A stretch of 64,000 nt of DNA, taken from assembly GCA_001574975.1 (NCBI GenBank), contig KQ965852.1, positions 5,746 to 69,745 on the forward strand, written 5' to 3'. The first letter of the stretch is position 1. Each line of letters starts with the position of its first letter. The notes under the pieces were generated by a model. It made no database searches, was not told the DNA's origin, and worked only from the letters and a program-made list of their open reading frames with translations. Below, in pieces: positions 48,501 through 57,894 of this stretch. The DNA comes from Gonapodya prolifera JEL478 (lineage: Eukaryota > Monoblepharomycota > Monoblepharidomycetes > Monoblepharidales > Gonapodyaceae). The position numbers and the translations under genes are program-made.

Positions 48501-49505
48501 AACTCCCGCTCATCTCTTGTTCCCTCAAACGCGTATCACGAATGGATCTCTACGACTGCTTCGTCCAATTTCGACGGATTCCACGTTATTCCACGCCAAC
48601 CGACGGAGATTTACTTCACAGCGGATACGGCAAACCAGAACGTTGCAATTTACAATAGCATGTACTCGTCCCAAGTGAGTGGAAGTAGTTCTTGGGTTGG
48701 GTTGTTATTAATCTGACCACGAAGAATTAGCTTGGAATATCAACATGGGACCAAATCTTGCAAAGAGAGGAAAATCGAGTCACTCCGATGCTTTTGAAGC
48801 TGAGACATGATCCCCACATGTGAGATTGCAACGATCTGCGTCCACCAGGTGACATAACGTGACGTAACGCGGGCTTTTTGAACTCAGGTTCCACCAACCA
48901 AATCTGCGCAACATCGATCAGGTGAATTCTGACGAGCGAGGCTTGACTCATTGGTGACGTTATATGTCAATCATTCTGAACTCCCCCCAGCCCGTTGTCA
49001 CTGCCGGCAATACGACAGGGCGCCTTCCTCTGTTGCAGCAATGGGTCGAAGTCGTCGTGGCAAAGTACCTTGCCCTTGTGAAGTGGCCTCTTCAGAGGTA
49101 CGGTCCGTCCTTTTTGAGGACGGAGAATAGATCAATTCAATTTGTTGAACCCCTGCAGCTACAAAATGGATGATCTCGCGCTTCTCTATCGGTGAGCCTC
49201 GCCGACGGATTCATCATGTTCCCGCCAATAACCAATCCTGGTGATGCACACGCCACAGGGACCACGAAGCCCGTGACACCTGCGGCATCGCCACCTCGTT
49301 CCACATCGCCAGCGGCGTCCTCACATCTGTCACCATAACCACGACGAATTCCTGCAAAGTCGGTGTCACGTTACCTCAGGGGACTGCTCCAGGGGAGTCC
49401 TCCACGGTTGAGAAGGTGGGGAATGACCCGATGACGGTGTGGGTCGACATGCCGGCGGGAGCGTCCAAGACGATTTCCATCGCGGGGTTATTTTCTTGGG
49501 TATAA
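45565..49505 (+). CDS. long multi-exon secreted-type protein, model partial
   Basis: Many short exons with coherent frames lie on this strand; the 5' end is uncertain. Early pieces read ATTPSQWCSTIQSTYGPIFPLSNSTHA, spliced in phase at GCGTACGT / CATCAAAG to TWGTLTDATLQNQWTSYHCDTLV. A Thr/Ser-rich repeat-like stretch (VASSTTETTPITTTSV) at 46393-46500 looks like an O-glycosylated stalk. Further exons include DLTFNATFADLAGLATTATV, HYPATIVDSANTFAIAYFG, RPEDVAAIYSWQDDLNSRL, FNGDALAVFTANGMTT and WISTTASSNFDGFHVI. The last exons join in phase to SYKMDDLALLYRDHEARDTCGIATSFHIASG, and a beta-rich end with GESSTVEKVGNDPMTVWVDMPAG stops at 49505. Asn-x-Thr/Ser sites and paired Cys fit the cell surface. 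The family is not recognised. Confidence 0.4.
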
Positions 49506-49606
49506 GGAGTTGTTGCTACGCGTTGTACAATTTCAATGGATACTTTCGAACAACCGAGCCAGCTGGCCAAATGTTAAAAACAATGTTATATGTGCATTAT
49601 ACAGTT

Positions 49607-50936
49607 CTACAGGGATCCGTACGGCTTCTGCTTGAACCCCTGCAACACCCACGCGTCCCTTCCAACGACATCCTCGAGCCCGTTCGCGATATCGCGCCTC
49701 CACGACGGTGTGATCGGGATGCCCAGCGCTTCGGCGCGGGACTTGGATTTGGGGTCGAAGAAGGATTTGTCGCCGTGCACGACGACCCGGGTGCCGCTGA
49801 CGGACGACGGGGGTGAGAAAAAGGTGTGCAGTGTAAATGCAAAAAGGCAAGCTTACTAGCGAGTCTCGGGGAAGAAGTCCCAGATGGCCGAGTGTTGGGT
49901 CGAGCGGTTGTCCCAGAGGGCGACGGAGTTCGGCGTCCATTTGAAACGGACCTGCAAAGACGTGCGCTCGAGTCCAGCGTTGTGCAGCCCCTCAAACCCC
50001 TCCTCTCACTCACTTGGTAATCAACCCCAGACGAAATATGTTGTTGCAAGAAGTTGATGAGCAAATCGCTCTCCTCCCTCCTGAACCCCTTGACCTGCTT
50101 CGCCCACGAGTCGTTGACATACAGGTGCCGCCACCTAGTCACCGGGTGGGTTCTGATCAGCGGGTGCGTTCCTCGCATGGGCACGTAGCTGGCGTCGTGA
50201 GGCTGGTACGCCCCCTCTTGCAGCGTCTCGAGCCCTTCAAGACGGGCGCGGAAGGCAGGACTCAGCTTGTCGTAGGCGCTGTAGAGGGAGGACCAGACGG
50301 TGTCCCCGCCTCCGTTGGGTGGCGTTTCGCGGACCATGAGGAACGTGATGGATGCGGGCGTCTCGTTGGCTGAGTGGTCCTGGTGCCATCGGTTCGGTGC
50401 TTGCAGGGAGTTTTTGTCGGTGCGGAAGACTTGGACGTCGGGGAAGGGGAAGGGCTGGGCCTGGGCGCCACGGCCGGTGACCTGAGCGTTGATGTTGCCT
50501 GGGAGAGATTACGATAGTGAGAGAACTGAGGTGGTGACCGGAAGTTAAAATGCAGTGCACCCCAACGTAACCCGAGCTCGCGCTGTTGTTCGGGCGTCAA
50601 GTCCTGGTCACGGAAGAATACGACTCCGCGCTCTGCAATGAGAAGTGCGAGGTCTTCTGCTTGCTGCTCGTTGAGGTCTTTCAGCTAGCGACGGCCGACA
50701 TCATATATCAGTGATGATCCCAACCACCCGTGAATGGAACTTCGACGCACCTGCAATCCGACGATCTCCGTGCCAATCGCCGGGGTGTAGTCCACGACCT
50801 GTTTTGCCGCGCTGAAGAGAGATTTCTTGGCGGGATCGGCCTTTGTGCCCGCCAGGTGCTTGAGCTTCGAATCGGTGTAAGGCCGGGGCACCGACGATGG
50901 GTAGTATTCGCGCGACGAGGATGCAGACGTTGCCAT
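49607..50936 (-). CDS. TauD/TfdA-family 2-oxoglutarate dioxygenase
   Basis: Exon 1 (50936-50751) encodes KLKHLAGTKADPAKK...DYTPAIGTEIVGLQ. The next begins LKDLNEQQAEDLALLIAERGVVFFRDQDLTPEQQ, a family signature. NINAQVTGRGAQAQ and VQVFRTDKN lead to the Fe(II)-binding WHQDHS (H-x-D). RTHPVTRWRHLYVN follows, then TPNSVALWDNRSTQHSAIWDFFPETR, with the distal His ligand and the 2-oxoglutarate-binding Arg. The C terminus ends VLQGFKQKPYGSL. Such enzymes couple 2-oxoglutarate decarboxylation to hydroxylation; fungal members (Jlp1-like) release sulfite from sulfonates or act on aryloxyacids. The intron between HFNFRS and NINAQV could not be placed with consistent phase. The substrate is unknown. Confidence 0.88.
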
Positions 50937-51460
50937 TAGATCAATGGAAAAGGTGGAAATGTAACTGGTGAATAAGCAGCCGGATATTTGAATCCGATCA
51001 GCGCTGGAGTCATAAAGTTAAAGGACTCCAAATGATGGCGTCAGAATGAGGGAGCACCACAGCGAGGCAGCATCACAAACGGGAACAACCGAGATAAACC
51101 TCGGGCATTTATTTCATTTGTGGCGTGACGGTTTCGTGGTCACTGTTACTCATCATGATGCAACCATCCTTTCCGTAGCAGTGTTGACGGGCTTTGGCCG
51201 CCATGATAAAATACATTGAAACACGCGAGTAGTGCACCCAGTGCTGAGGGACAAACAATCCACAATATCACCCACGATATTCCCAAACCGACTTGGTGTT
51301 GTGTGCATGCGGTGCGGTCGGTGATGCTTGCCCCAATGCACTTGCCCCCGAACTTGCCCGAGCTTCGACCCACGCCCGCACTTGCCCCCACTCCTTCCAA
51401 TAAAACCCCCCGCCGAACAGCACTCCCCATGATGGGTTTGCAAGAATCCATTCCTCCCCC

Positions 51461-51532
51461 GGCCACTTTTAGACCGCCTCACAAGGGTGGTCCGACGGCT
51501 CGGGGGTTATCACGAAATCTCTCTTACGCTGT
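51461..51532. repeat. dispersed repeat, copy 1
   Basis: CCACTTTTAGACCGCCTCAC, then GGGTGGTCCG, GACGGCT, TATCAC, AAAT and TCTCTTACGC recur at 55261-55334 in the same order and orientation with a few substitutions and a small indel. The match starts and stops sharply on both sides. Class unknown. Confidence 0.75.
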
Positions 51533-51561
51533 TTTGCACGGGTGAATGGATCTTTGTCTCG

Positions 51562-51591
51562 CCCCCCCCCCCCCCCCCCCCCCCCCCCCCC
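51562..51591. repeat. poly-C tract of 30 bases
   Basis: Uninterrupted C homopolymer, one of two long C runs in the window (the other at 43568-43591). Its true length is likely uncertain. Confidence 0.95.
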
Positions 51592-52053
51592 ATTTGACCA
51601 CCTCGTCGTGGTCTGCAGGGCGGGGCTTATCCACCACGCATTTGAACTTACTTTTTGTGTGCCATTGTGTGCGCCGTGTGGTTGCACGGTCCTGCAGCGA
51701 TGCAGGTCGAGCTGAAGTCGCGTGTTTGCGAGCCACGTAATTTTTGGAACTTGGAGCGCGATGGGGAAACCCTTGCGCTCCTGCGTCACTTTTGTGCTGA
51801 ATCTAAAAACCAATGAAATCGTTCCGTTCCGTTTGGCTTGGTGGAAAGTGGGGTGAGGCAGGGCTCATAGGTAGTGCAAGAACGTGGAGCGTTATCGATC
51901 GGCGTCTGGAATGGAAAGTCTGAAGGTCATGATGAAATGTTGCCGTTGACACAACTCTTTGATTTGAAATGATGACGTGTCATTGGAAGAGTCTGTGGAA
52001 ATACTTTCTATTGACTCCGTTCTTTGCAAATCATATCGTCCGCCTACTCGAGC

Positions 52054-52980
52054 TTAAGAATTGCAATCTCGCGACACCTCATACACACGAGCTTCACCGC
52101 CGTGTTGTAACTCTCTTCCTTCCACGACAACGTTGTGCTGCTGGTCCGACGTCCCGCAGCGCGCACTCTTTATCAAAAAGACGGGGCCCATCCCGATCGC
52201 CATGGTGTTCACATCGAAGCACGCCGCGCAGAAGGAAAGAGACACTGCGCGCCACGACGGGTTCGGTGAGGATACTGTGATGACGGAACGCGTGAAGTGC
52301 AGGGGACTGTTCCAGTAGCACGTTGGCGTGATCGCAGGCGGGTCGGGCATTGTGCCTGGCCGGGGAACGCCATACGTGGGAGGTGGTTGTGCCTCGGGGA
52401 CTCTGCAATTGTGATCACCAACCCGAACCAACATTTTTCCCCCGCCACATTACGCACCTGAAGAACACCCATCGACTCACCAGCCCGTCGATTCGATTGT
52501 CACATGAGACCGTGTTGGCCCCCACCCGACCGTTCGCTGACTTGGCCTGAAGCATCAGCGTCGTGGTCGCGTTGACGATGTTGTACTCCACACCCTCGCG
52601 GATGCAGTCCTCATTGCTCGAGCTCTGCGGCAGACGAACGTACCAGCTGCGGACCTGTCCGCCTGAGACGAACCAGTCCTTGGTGGTGCAGATGAAATCG
52701 CCCCGCTCCCCGTAGTTGTCCAGCGCCGTGTTCCGTTTGGGCCCGAACTGCGGACGCAGACGGAACGCCCTCTGGTTGTCGATGTTCCAGTCCTCACAGT
52801 TGCGCAGCACGAGTTCCCACATGTGGTGCGTGTCCTGGTTGGTGTCGCGTGGGTTGACGGGCGCTAGGCCCACCAGGTTGCCATCCCCGTACGCGTCGAG
52901 GAACGTCCCCGTTGCCTTGTTGCGAATGAAGAAGCGGCCCTTTGAGATGCCGCGGCCGAGATCAGTCTGATGCGCGTGAA
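52054..52980 (-). CDS. lectin-like (beta-trefoil?) protein, model partial
   Basis: The main exon (about 52980-52480) encodes GRFFIRNKATGTFLDAYGDGNLV, TNQDTHHMWELVLRN, AFRLRPQFGPKRNTALDNYG, SWYVRLPQSS and VEYNIVNATTTLMLQAK. Short F-I-R-N / T-G-T-F-L-D / M-W-E-L repeats like these resemble a beta-trefoil carbohydrate-binding fold; that is inference from pattern, without a firm match. It ends at a GTGAGT donor (about 52478). The following exon (from about 52410) is open to 52054 in the frame VPEAQPPPTYGVPRPG...WRAVSLSFCAACFDVN, but the splice phase did not fit. The 5' start exon is not identified. Possible functions are surface or storage protein. Confidence 0.4.
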
Positions 52981-54330
52981 TGGTCCAGTTGGTGAGAAAC
53001 CAGAACAGTTAACCGGCGTTCGACAACGATGATCTCACCATCGATGCTTGCAATCGGACAAGAAATTGTTTGCGTTGGGCTTGACCCTGCAGGCTGGAAG
53101 TGCTCCTTTCAACCATGCTAGAGCTCCGGGATAGCTAGGCATTGCTAAGAGGGCTAAGAGTGGTCGTTGAACTCAGTGCTGCTAAGGGTATCGGAAATCA
53201 CCTTTCACAGCGCAGCGAGTCCCCACAACTTATGACTTTGAAACATCACGGTACAGGGTGTGCTTCACCGTAACAAAATATGCAGAGTTAAGTCATACTC
53301 CGATTTGAAGTCGTGCCAACGAAGGTGGAAATTTCGACAACACCACTGTGCTGACCATGAGACGTGGAAGTGTTTTCAAGATGGACTGCTCTGTCGGAGG
53401 CTCACTTCGATTTATTCCACATCACAAATCTCGTCGTTTTATAACATAAATCATAATTCATACAGATTGCGACAACTAAGGGTTGAGGGTGCCGCACTGG
53501 CAACACTTCATTCTCCATGCGTTGACTTGCTTGCAGCAAGAGTTGATCCTGTGAGTGCAGGCGTCATTACCGCAGGCCATGAAGCCATCCTGCGTGTGAT
53601 GGGGCGGGCGAGGCGCGGTGACGTCTGACGCTAGAAAGTAGAATCAACATTGCGTTACTGAAGGAAGTCAACGACGGTCAACAATGGAGCTGAGCCCTCA
53701 CTTTTGCTTGGGTTGGCACTGGAATCCATTTTGCTGTTGCTGTGACGTGTGCAGACTGCGGAGCGAATGCGGTCTGGGGTGCGAGCTGCCATGACGACAC
53801 GATATAAGCATCATTGCGCGAAGAGAAACGGGTTTGCGGACGCGAAAAACGCACTTCGACTTTGATTTTTACGGGATCGTCTCCTGAATCTGGAGCGCTT
53901 TCCGTCCAGTATATATGCGCAACGCTAAGGCTCGCTTAGTTTGCGCTAGCCATGTAGCGCAGCCGTTTTCGCTTCAGATGTCAGTGTTATGCCCCTTGCT
54001 TCAATTGAATTACGACACTGGAATATATTCTATATTCTATATATTTTTGTGTGTGTTTCGGTGGTGACTCAGGTGCGCTTCTTCTTCCCACACATTTTGC
54101 TATTGACGTGCACATGTCATGACTGCCGCACGCCATCGCGTCCATCGTCTTACCCCGCCCCCACCTCTTGTCCCGTCAACCCGGGTCTTGGGTCATGGTG
54201 CTTGACGAAGTCGGTGGGTACGGAAGTTCCTGCGTTCCCTGTTACAAGCGCCAAAGTGATGGACAGAATCGGGTGAGACAGCTTGCAATTGCAGGTATAC
54301 AAGCTAATATGCACTAACTAATTTTATTTT
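52981..54330. other. intergenic, nothing recognised
   Basis: About 1.3 kb without a supported gene. A 122-residue plus-strand frame at 53260-53628 has no motif. Confidence 0.45.
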
Positions 54331-54332
54331 AT

Positions 54333-55034
54333 GATGCGTATAGCGTTTGCACAGTGACCTATCTCGTCCATGCATTTCTCAAACCCTCGTCAAAGTGTTC
54401 AGAACCTGCGCGTGACGAAATTTTCAACCTCATTTATTGGATTTTGGGGGTGAACGGGCAAAAACAGTTGGACCGAATAAATAATAAGCTGGCTCGGTAA
54501 CCTTTCTGGGGAATTCACTTCTTTAGGGTGAAATGAAGGGCAAAATCTGTCAGCCCGAATCCGCCTTCAGTCATCATCCCCCAAATGCCACACAGCTCCA
54601 CCACCTCATCACCCCGCCATCGATCCAGCACAGGCACCGCTAAACCCCCCTCTCCGTCCCCGCCAACCACCAAACCACCTGCTGCAGTGCCCGCCTGGCG
54701 AAAAACGTTTGGCGCATCCTCCTCATCTTTCTCGCCTCTACATTCGCATCCTTGCCATTCCGCGCCATCACGTCCCCGTCTTCTCTCTCCACTCTATTTC
54801 CTCCTGCACACACCATGGTCGTCGACTCTCCTGACGTGGACGTTGTCGTCGTGGGAGGTGGATTGGCCGGCCTGTCTGCCGTCATCGAAGCCGATGAGGC
54901 CCTCTCGCGCCAAAACCGAACGCCTCGCATACTTCTCCTAGAGTGCGGAAAGAACCTCGGCGGGAACTCTGCAAAGGCGACGAGCGGGATCAACGGCTTC
55001 ACGTCGTACGAAGTCCAGCAAGGGATCGTGGCCA
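54333..55034 (+). repeat. tandem duplication, upstream unit
   Basis: Matches 55388-56066 with an offset of about 1.03 kb. It covers the upstream region (GCGTATAGCG, CGTGACGAAA, GGGTGAACGGGCAAAA, TTGGACCGAAT) and the first part of the flavoprotein gene. The similarity stops abruptly at about 55034, after the QQGIV codons. Confidence 0.85.
54585..55034 (+). pseudogene. truncated relic of the second flavoprotein gene
   Basis: The start ([20 protein letters not shown]) is almost identical to that of the intact gene at 55612, but the frame slips just after the WRK codons, so the membrane anchor is lost. From the internal ATG at 54815 the FAD-binding part is readable again ([32 protein letters not shown]). 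It then stops resembling the gene after QQGIV and runs into unrelated sequence with a stop near 55086. It lacks the substrate-binding and C-terminal halves, so it cannot make a working enzyme. Confidence 0.85.
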
Positions 55035-55260
55035 AGTTTCTGCAAATGGCATGGGCTTACTACATTGCATTCATCAAAGCGACGTAAGTGTGATCTTTTT
55101 CGTGTACGTTTCACGGATAAAATTGCTAATATCTTGAGGCGTACAGCTGTTACTAAGTGGCAATCCTAATTTGATTATTATCTAGAATGTTCACGTTGGC
55201 GGCAATATTGTTGTATGTTCCTAACAAAGAATTGAGGTACTTAAGTGACGGATTCTACCC

Positions 55261-55334
55261 CTGCCACTTTTAGACCGCCTCACATGGGTGGTCCGCCGGT
55301 CCGACGGCTGGTATCACAAAATTTCTCTTACGCG
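55261..55334. repeat. dispersed repeat, copy 2
   Basis: Partner of 51461-51532 (see there). It carries a small insertion that duplicates a TCCG motif (GGTCCGCCGGTCCGACGGCT). It lies in the spacer between the truncated relic and the intact flavoprotein gene. Confidence 0.75.
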
Positions 55335-55387
55335 GTGACCTGTGTTACTAAATTGGCTGAACTTGATAATTACAATTGAATTAAACG

Positions 55388-56066
55388 TTGCGTATAGCGC
55401 CGGCGCAGTTGCTTCTTCTCGCGCATGCAATTCACAACCCGTCAAAGCGGTTAAAACTTGTGCGTGACGAAACTTTCAATCTAATTGTCTTCGGGTTTCA
55501 GTGTATAACTGGCGTGGTGCTCGTTCCTGGGATGTAGGAATTCACATTTACTTCACGGGGTGAACGGGCAAAATCGGTTGGACCGAATCCGCCATTGAGT
55601 CATCGCTCAAAATGCCACACAGCTCCACCACCTCATCACCCCGCTATCGATCCAACACAGGCACCGCTAAACCCTCACCTGCATCCCCATCAACCCCCAA
55701 ACCACCTGCACCAGTGCCCGCCTGGCGAAAACAACTCGGCGACATCCTCCTCATCTTTCTCGCCTCTGCATTCGCATCCTTGCTATTCCGCGCTATCACG
55801 TCCCCGTCTTCTCTCTCCGTTCCATCTCCTCTTGCGCACAGCATGGTCGTCGACTCCGACTCCCCTGACATGGACGTTGTCGTCGTGGGAGGTGGATTGG
55901 CCGGCCTGTCCGCCGTCATCGAAGCCCACGAGGCCCTCTCGCGCCAAGGCCGAAACCCTCGTATAGTTCTCCTGGAGCGCGAGAAGAATGTCGGCGGGAA
56001 CTCTGCAAAGGCCACAAGCGGGATCAACGGCCTGACGTCGTACCAAGTCCAACAGGGCATCGTGGA
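55388..56066 (+). repeat. tandem duplication, downstream unit
   Basis: The intact-gene side of the duplication: about 220 bases of upstream sequence plus the first 150 codons of the flavoprotein gene, matching 54333-55034. Confidence 0.85.
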
Positions 56067-57667
56067 CTCGGCCGAGGCCTTCACAAACGACACACTCGTA
56101 TCAGGTGGGGGGAAGTCGCGCACCGGCTTGGTCAAAGTCCTCGTCGACGAATCGGGCGACGCGGTGGCGTGGGTGGAAAAGCACGCAAACATCACCCTGT
56201 CCGCCATCAGCATGTGCGGGGGCCATGGCGTGCCCCGGTGAGTAATTATTGTTTCAATCGCCGCACGCACTTTGCGACACCGTACTCCACGCTGACACTG
56301 CGACCCCCCCCACCCCATAGGACCCACCGCGAACCCTCCGGAGACAAACCGCGTCCCATCGGGTTCGACACCATCCGCGGGCTTTCCAAACACGTCGAGA
56401 CTCTCCCGGGTGTCGAAATCCGCACCAACGCTCGTGTCACGTCGCTCCTGTTTGACGGAAGGCGCGTTTCGGGAGTTGCGTACACCAACGTCACACACGA
56501 CACACCCGAAGGCGAAACCGCCGACGTGGCTTTACTCTCCCAATCCCACTCCTCATCACTCCCCACGTCCCACATAACCTCTACATCCGTCATCCTCGCC
56601 ACAGGCGGGTACGCCTCCGACTGGTCCGCCTCGTCCCTCCTCAAAAAGCACGGCGGCCCCCGCGTCGTGGAGGGTATGCCCACCACGAGCGGGGATTGGG
56701 CGAGAGGGGATGGAGTCAAGTTTGTGGAGAAAGTCGGGGGTGAGGTTGTGGATTTGGAGTGTGTGCAGGTTCAGTGAGTTGAGTTGAGCGGAGGGTGATT
56801 GGAGGGTGATTGTAAGCTCACACCGTCACACCGTCACACCGCCACGTGGCGCGGGGTAGCCCGACTGGTGAGTGCATCGAGATCCCGCATCTCACCTGAA
56901 AGATGACACCTGACCAACCCTCCACCTAGCCTTCATCGACCCATCCAACCCAACCGCGAGGACAAAATTCCTCGCAGCCGAAGCCCTACGCGCCTAGTGG
57001 GTCTCCCACCTTTTGCACCGTTTCTTTTTGCGTCTCCCTTCCTCCAGTCCTCACCACCTTCCACCCCCCCTCCAGTGGCGCCATCCTCCTCACACCCACC
57101 GGCACACGCTTCGCCAACGAGCTCGGCCTGCGCGACTACCTCTCTGACGCCATCTTCTCAGCAGCACACACGCACGGCCATGTTCACGGCCAAGCCGTCG
57201 CATGGATGGTCATGACGGAACGCGGGGCCTCCATGTACGACACGGCCGCCGTTGGGTTCTACGCCAAGCGCGGGCTGTTCAAGCACGTCACAGGCGTGGA
57301 CGAGCTTGCGGCGCATATGGGTGTCGCCGCGGAGGTGCTCAGGCAGGAGTTCGAGGAGTACATCGCGGTCGCTGAGGGACGCAAGCAAGATCCGTTCGGT
57401 AAGACCCACTTCGCGACGACGTTCCGACCCGACGAGCCGCTCTACGTTGCGCAAATAACCCCCGCGATTCATTACACGATGGGTGGCGCTCTGATTGACG
57501 CAGACGCACGCGTGCTCAAGCCTACGGGGGAACCTGTTCAGGGGTTGTTCGCGGCGGGGGAAGTCACAGGTGGTGTGCATGGGGGGAACAGACTGGCTGG
57601 GAACAGTTTGTTGGAGTGTGTGGTGTTTGGGCGGAGGGCAGGCAGGGGGGCGGCGGGTGGAGCGTGA
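55612..57667 (+). CDS. membrane-anchored fumarate-reductase-type flavoprotein
   Basis: Five exons (55612-56237, 56321-56773, 56860-56867, 56930-56996, 57076-57667) join in phase to 581 residues. Exon 3 is only 8 bases (CCCGACTG) and restores the VQVHPTAFIDP motif also seen in the paralog at 30759. An N-terminal Ser/Pro-rich region and one hydrophobic segment ([15 protein letters not shown], about residues 45-60) suggest a signal anchor. FAD-binding [69 protein letters not shown] and [15 protein letters not shown] mark the family. Unlike the paralog it has no cytochrome b5 domain. It is probably a soluble-type fumarate reductase exposed in an organelle or ER lumen; the natural acceptor may differ. 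A truncated relic precedes it. Confidence 0.9.
56860..56867 (+). other. 8-base micro-exon of the flavoprotein gene
   Basis: CCCGACTG is flanked by GGGGTAG before it and GTGAGTGC after it. It joins ...GTGCAGGTTCA and CCTTCATCGACCC to restore VQVHPTAFIDP, a conserved segment that is encoded contiguously in the paralog (VQVHPTGLVDP, about 31970-32000). Upstream intron 86 bases, downstream intron 62. Confidence 0.85.
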
Positions 57668-57894
57668 GGTGGTACGAGACAGGAGCGTTGCTATGAACCA
57701 ATTCATCTTAGAACGTTCGGGGCGGATATTGCGCATGTGATTTTCACCAATGTTATATTGACAAAAGCATCCAAGAATAAGTGAAACCCGACGACATCAA
57801 TAAACGTTACCAGACTTGTGCTTCTCAATCCATTCCTACGATGATTAAGAGAGCGATTAATTGTGATCTCGTTAGTGCGACTTCAAAGCTGCTT

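Larger units (their letters stand above)
50937..52053. other. intergenic with repeat and poly-C tract
   Basis: No supported coding region. It contains a copy of a dispersed repeat (51461-51532) and a 30-base C homopolymer 29 bases beyond it. Confidence 0.5.
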
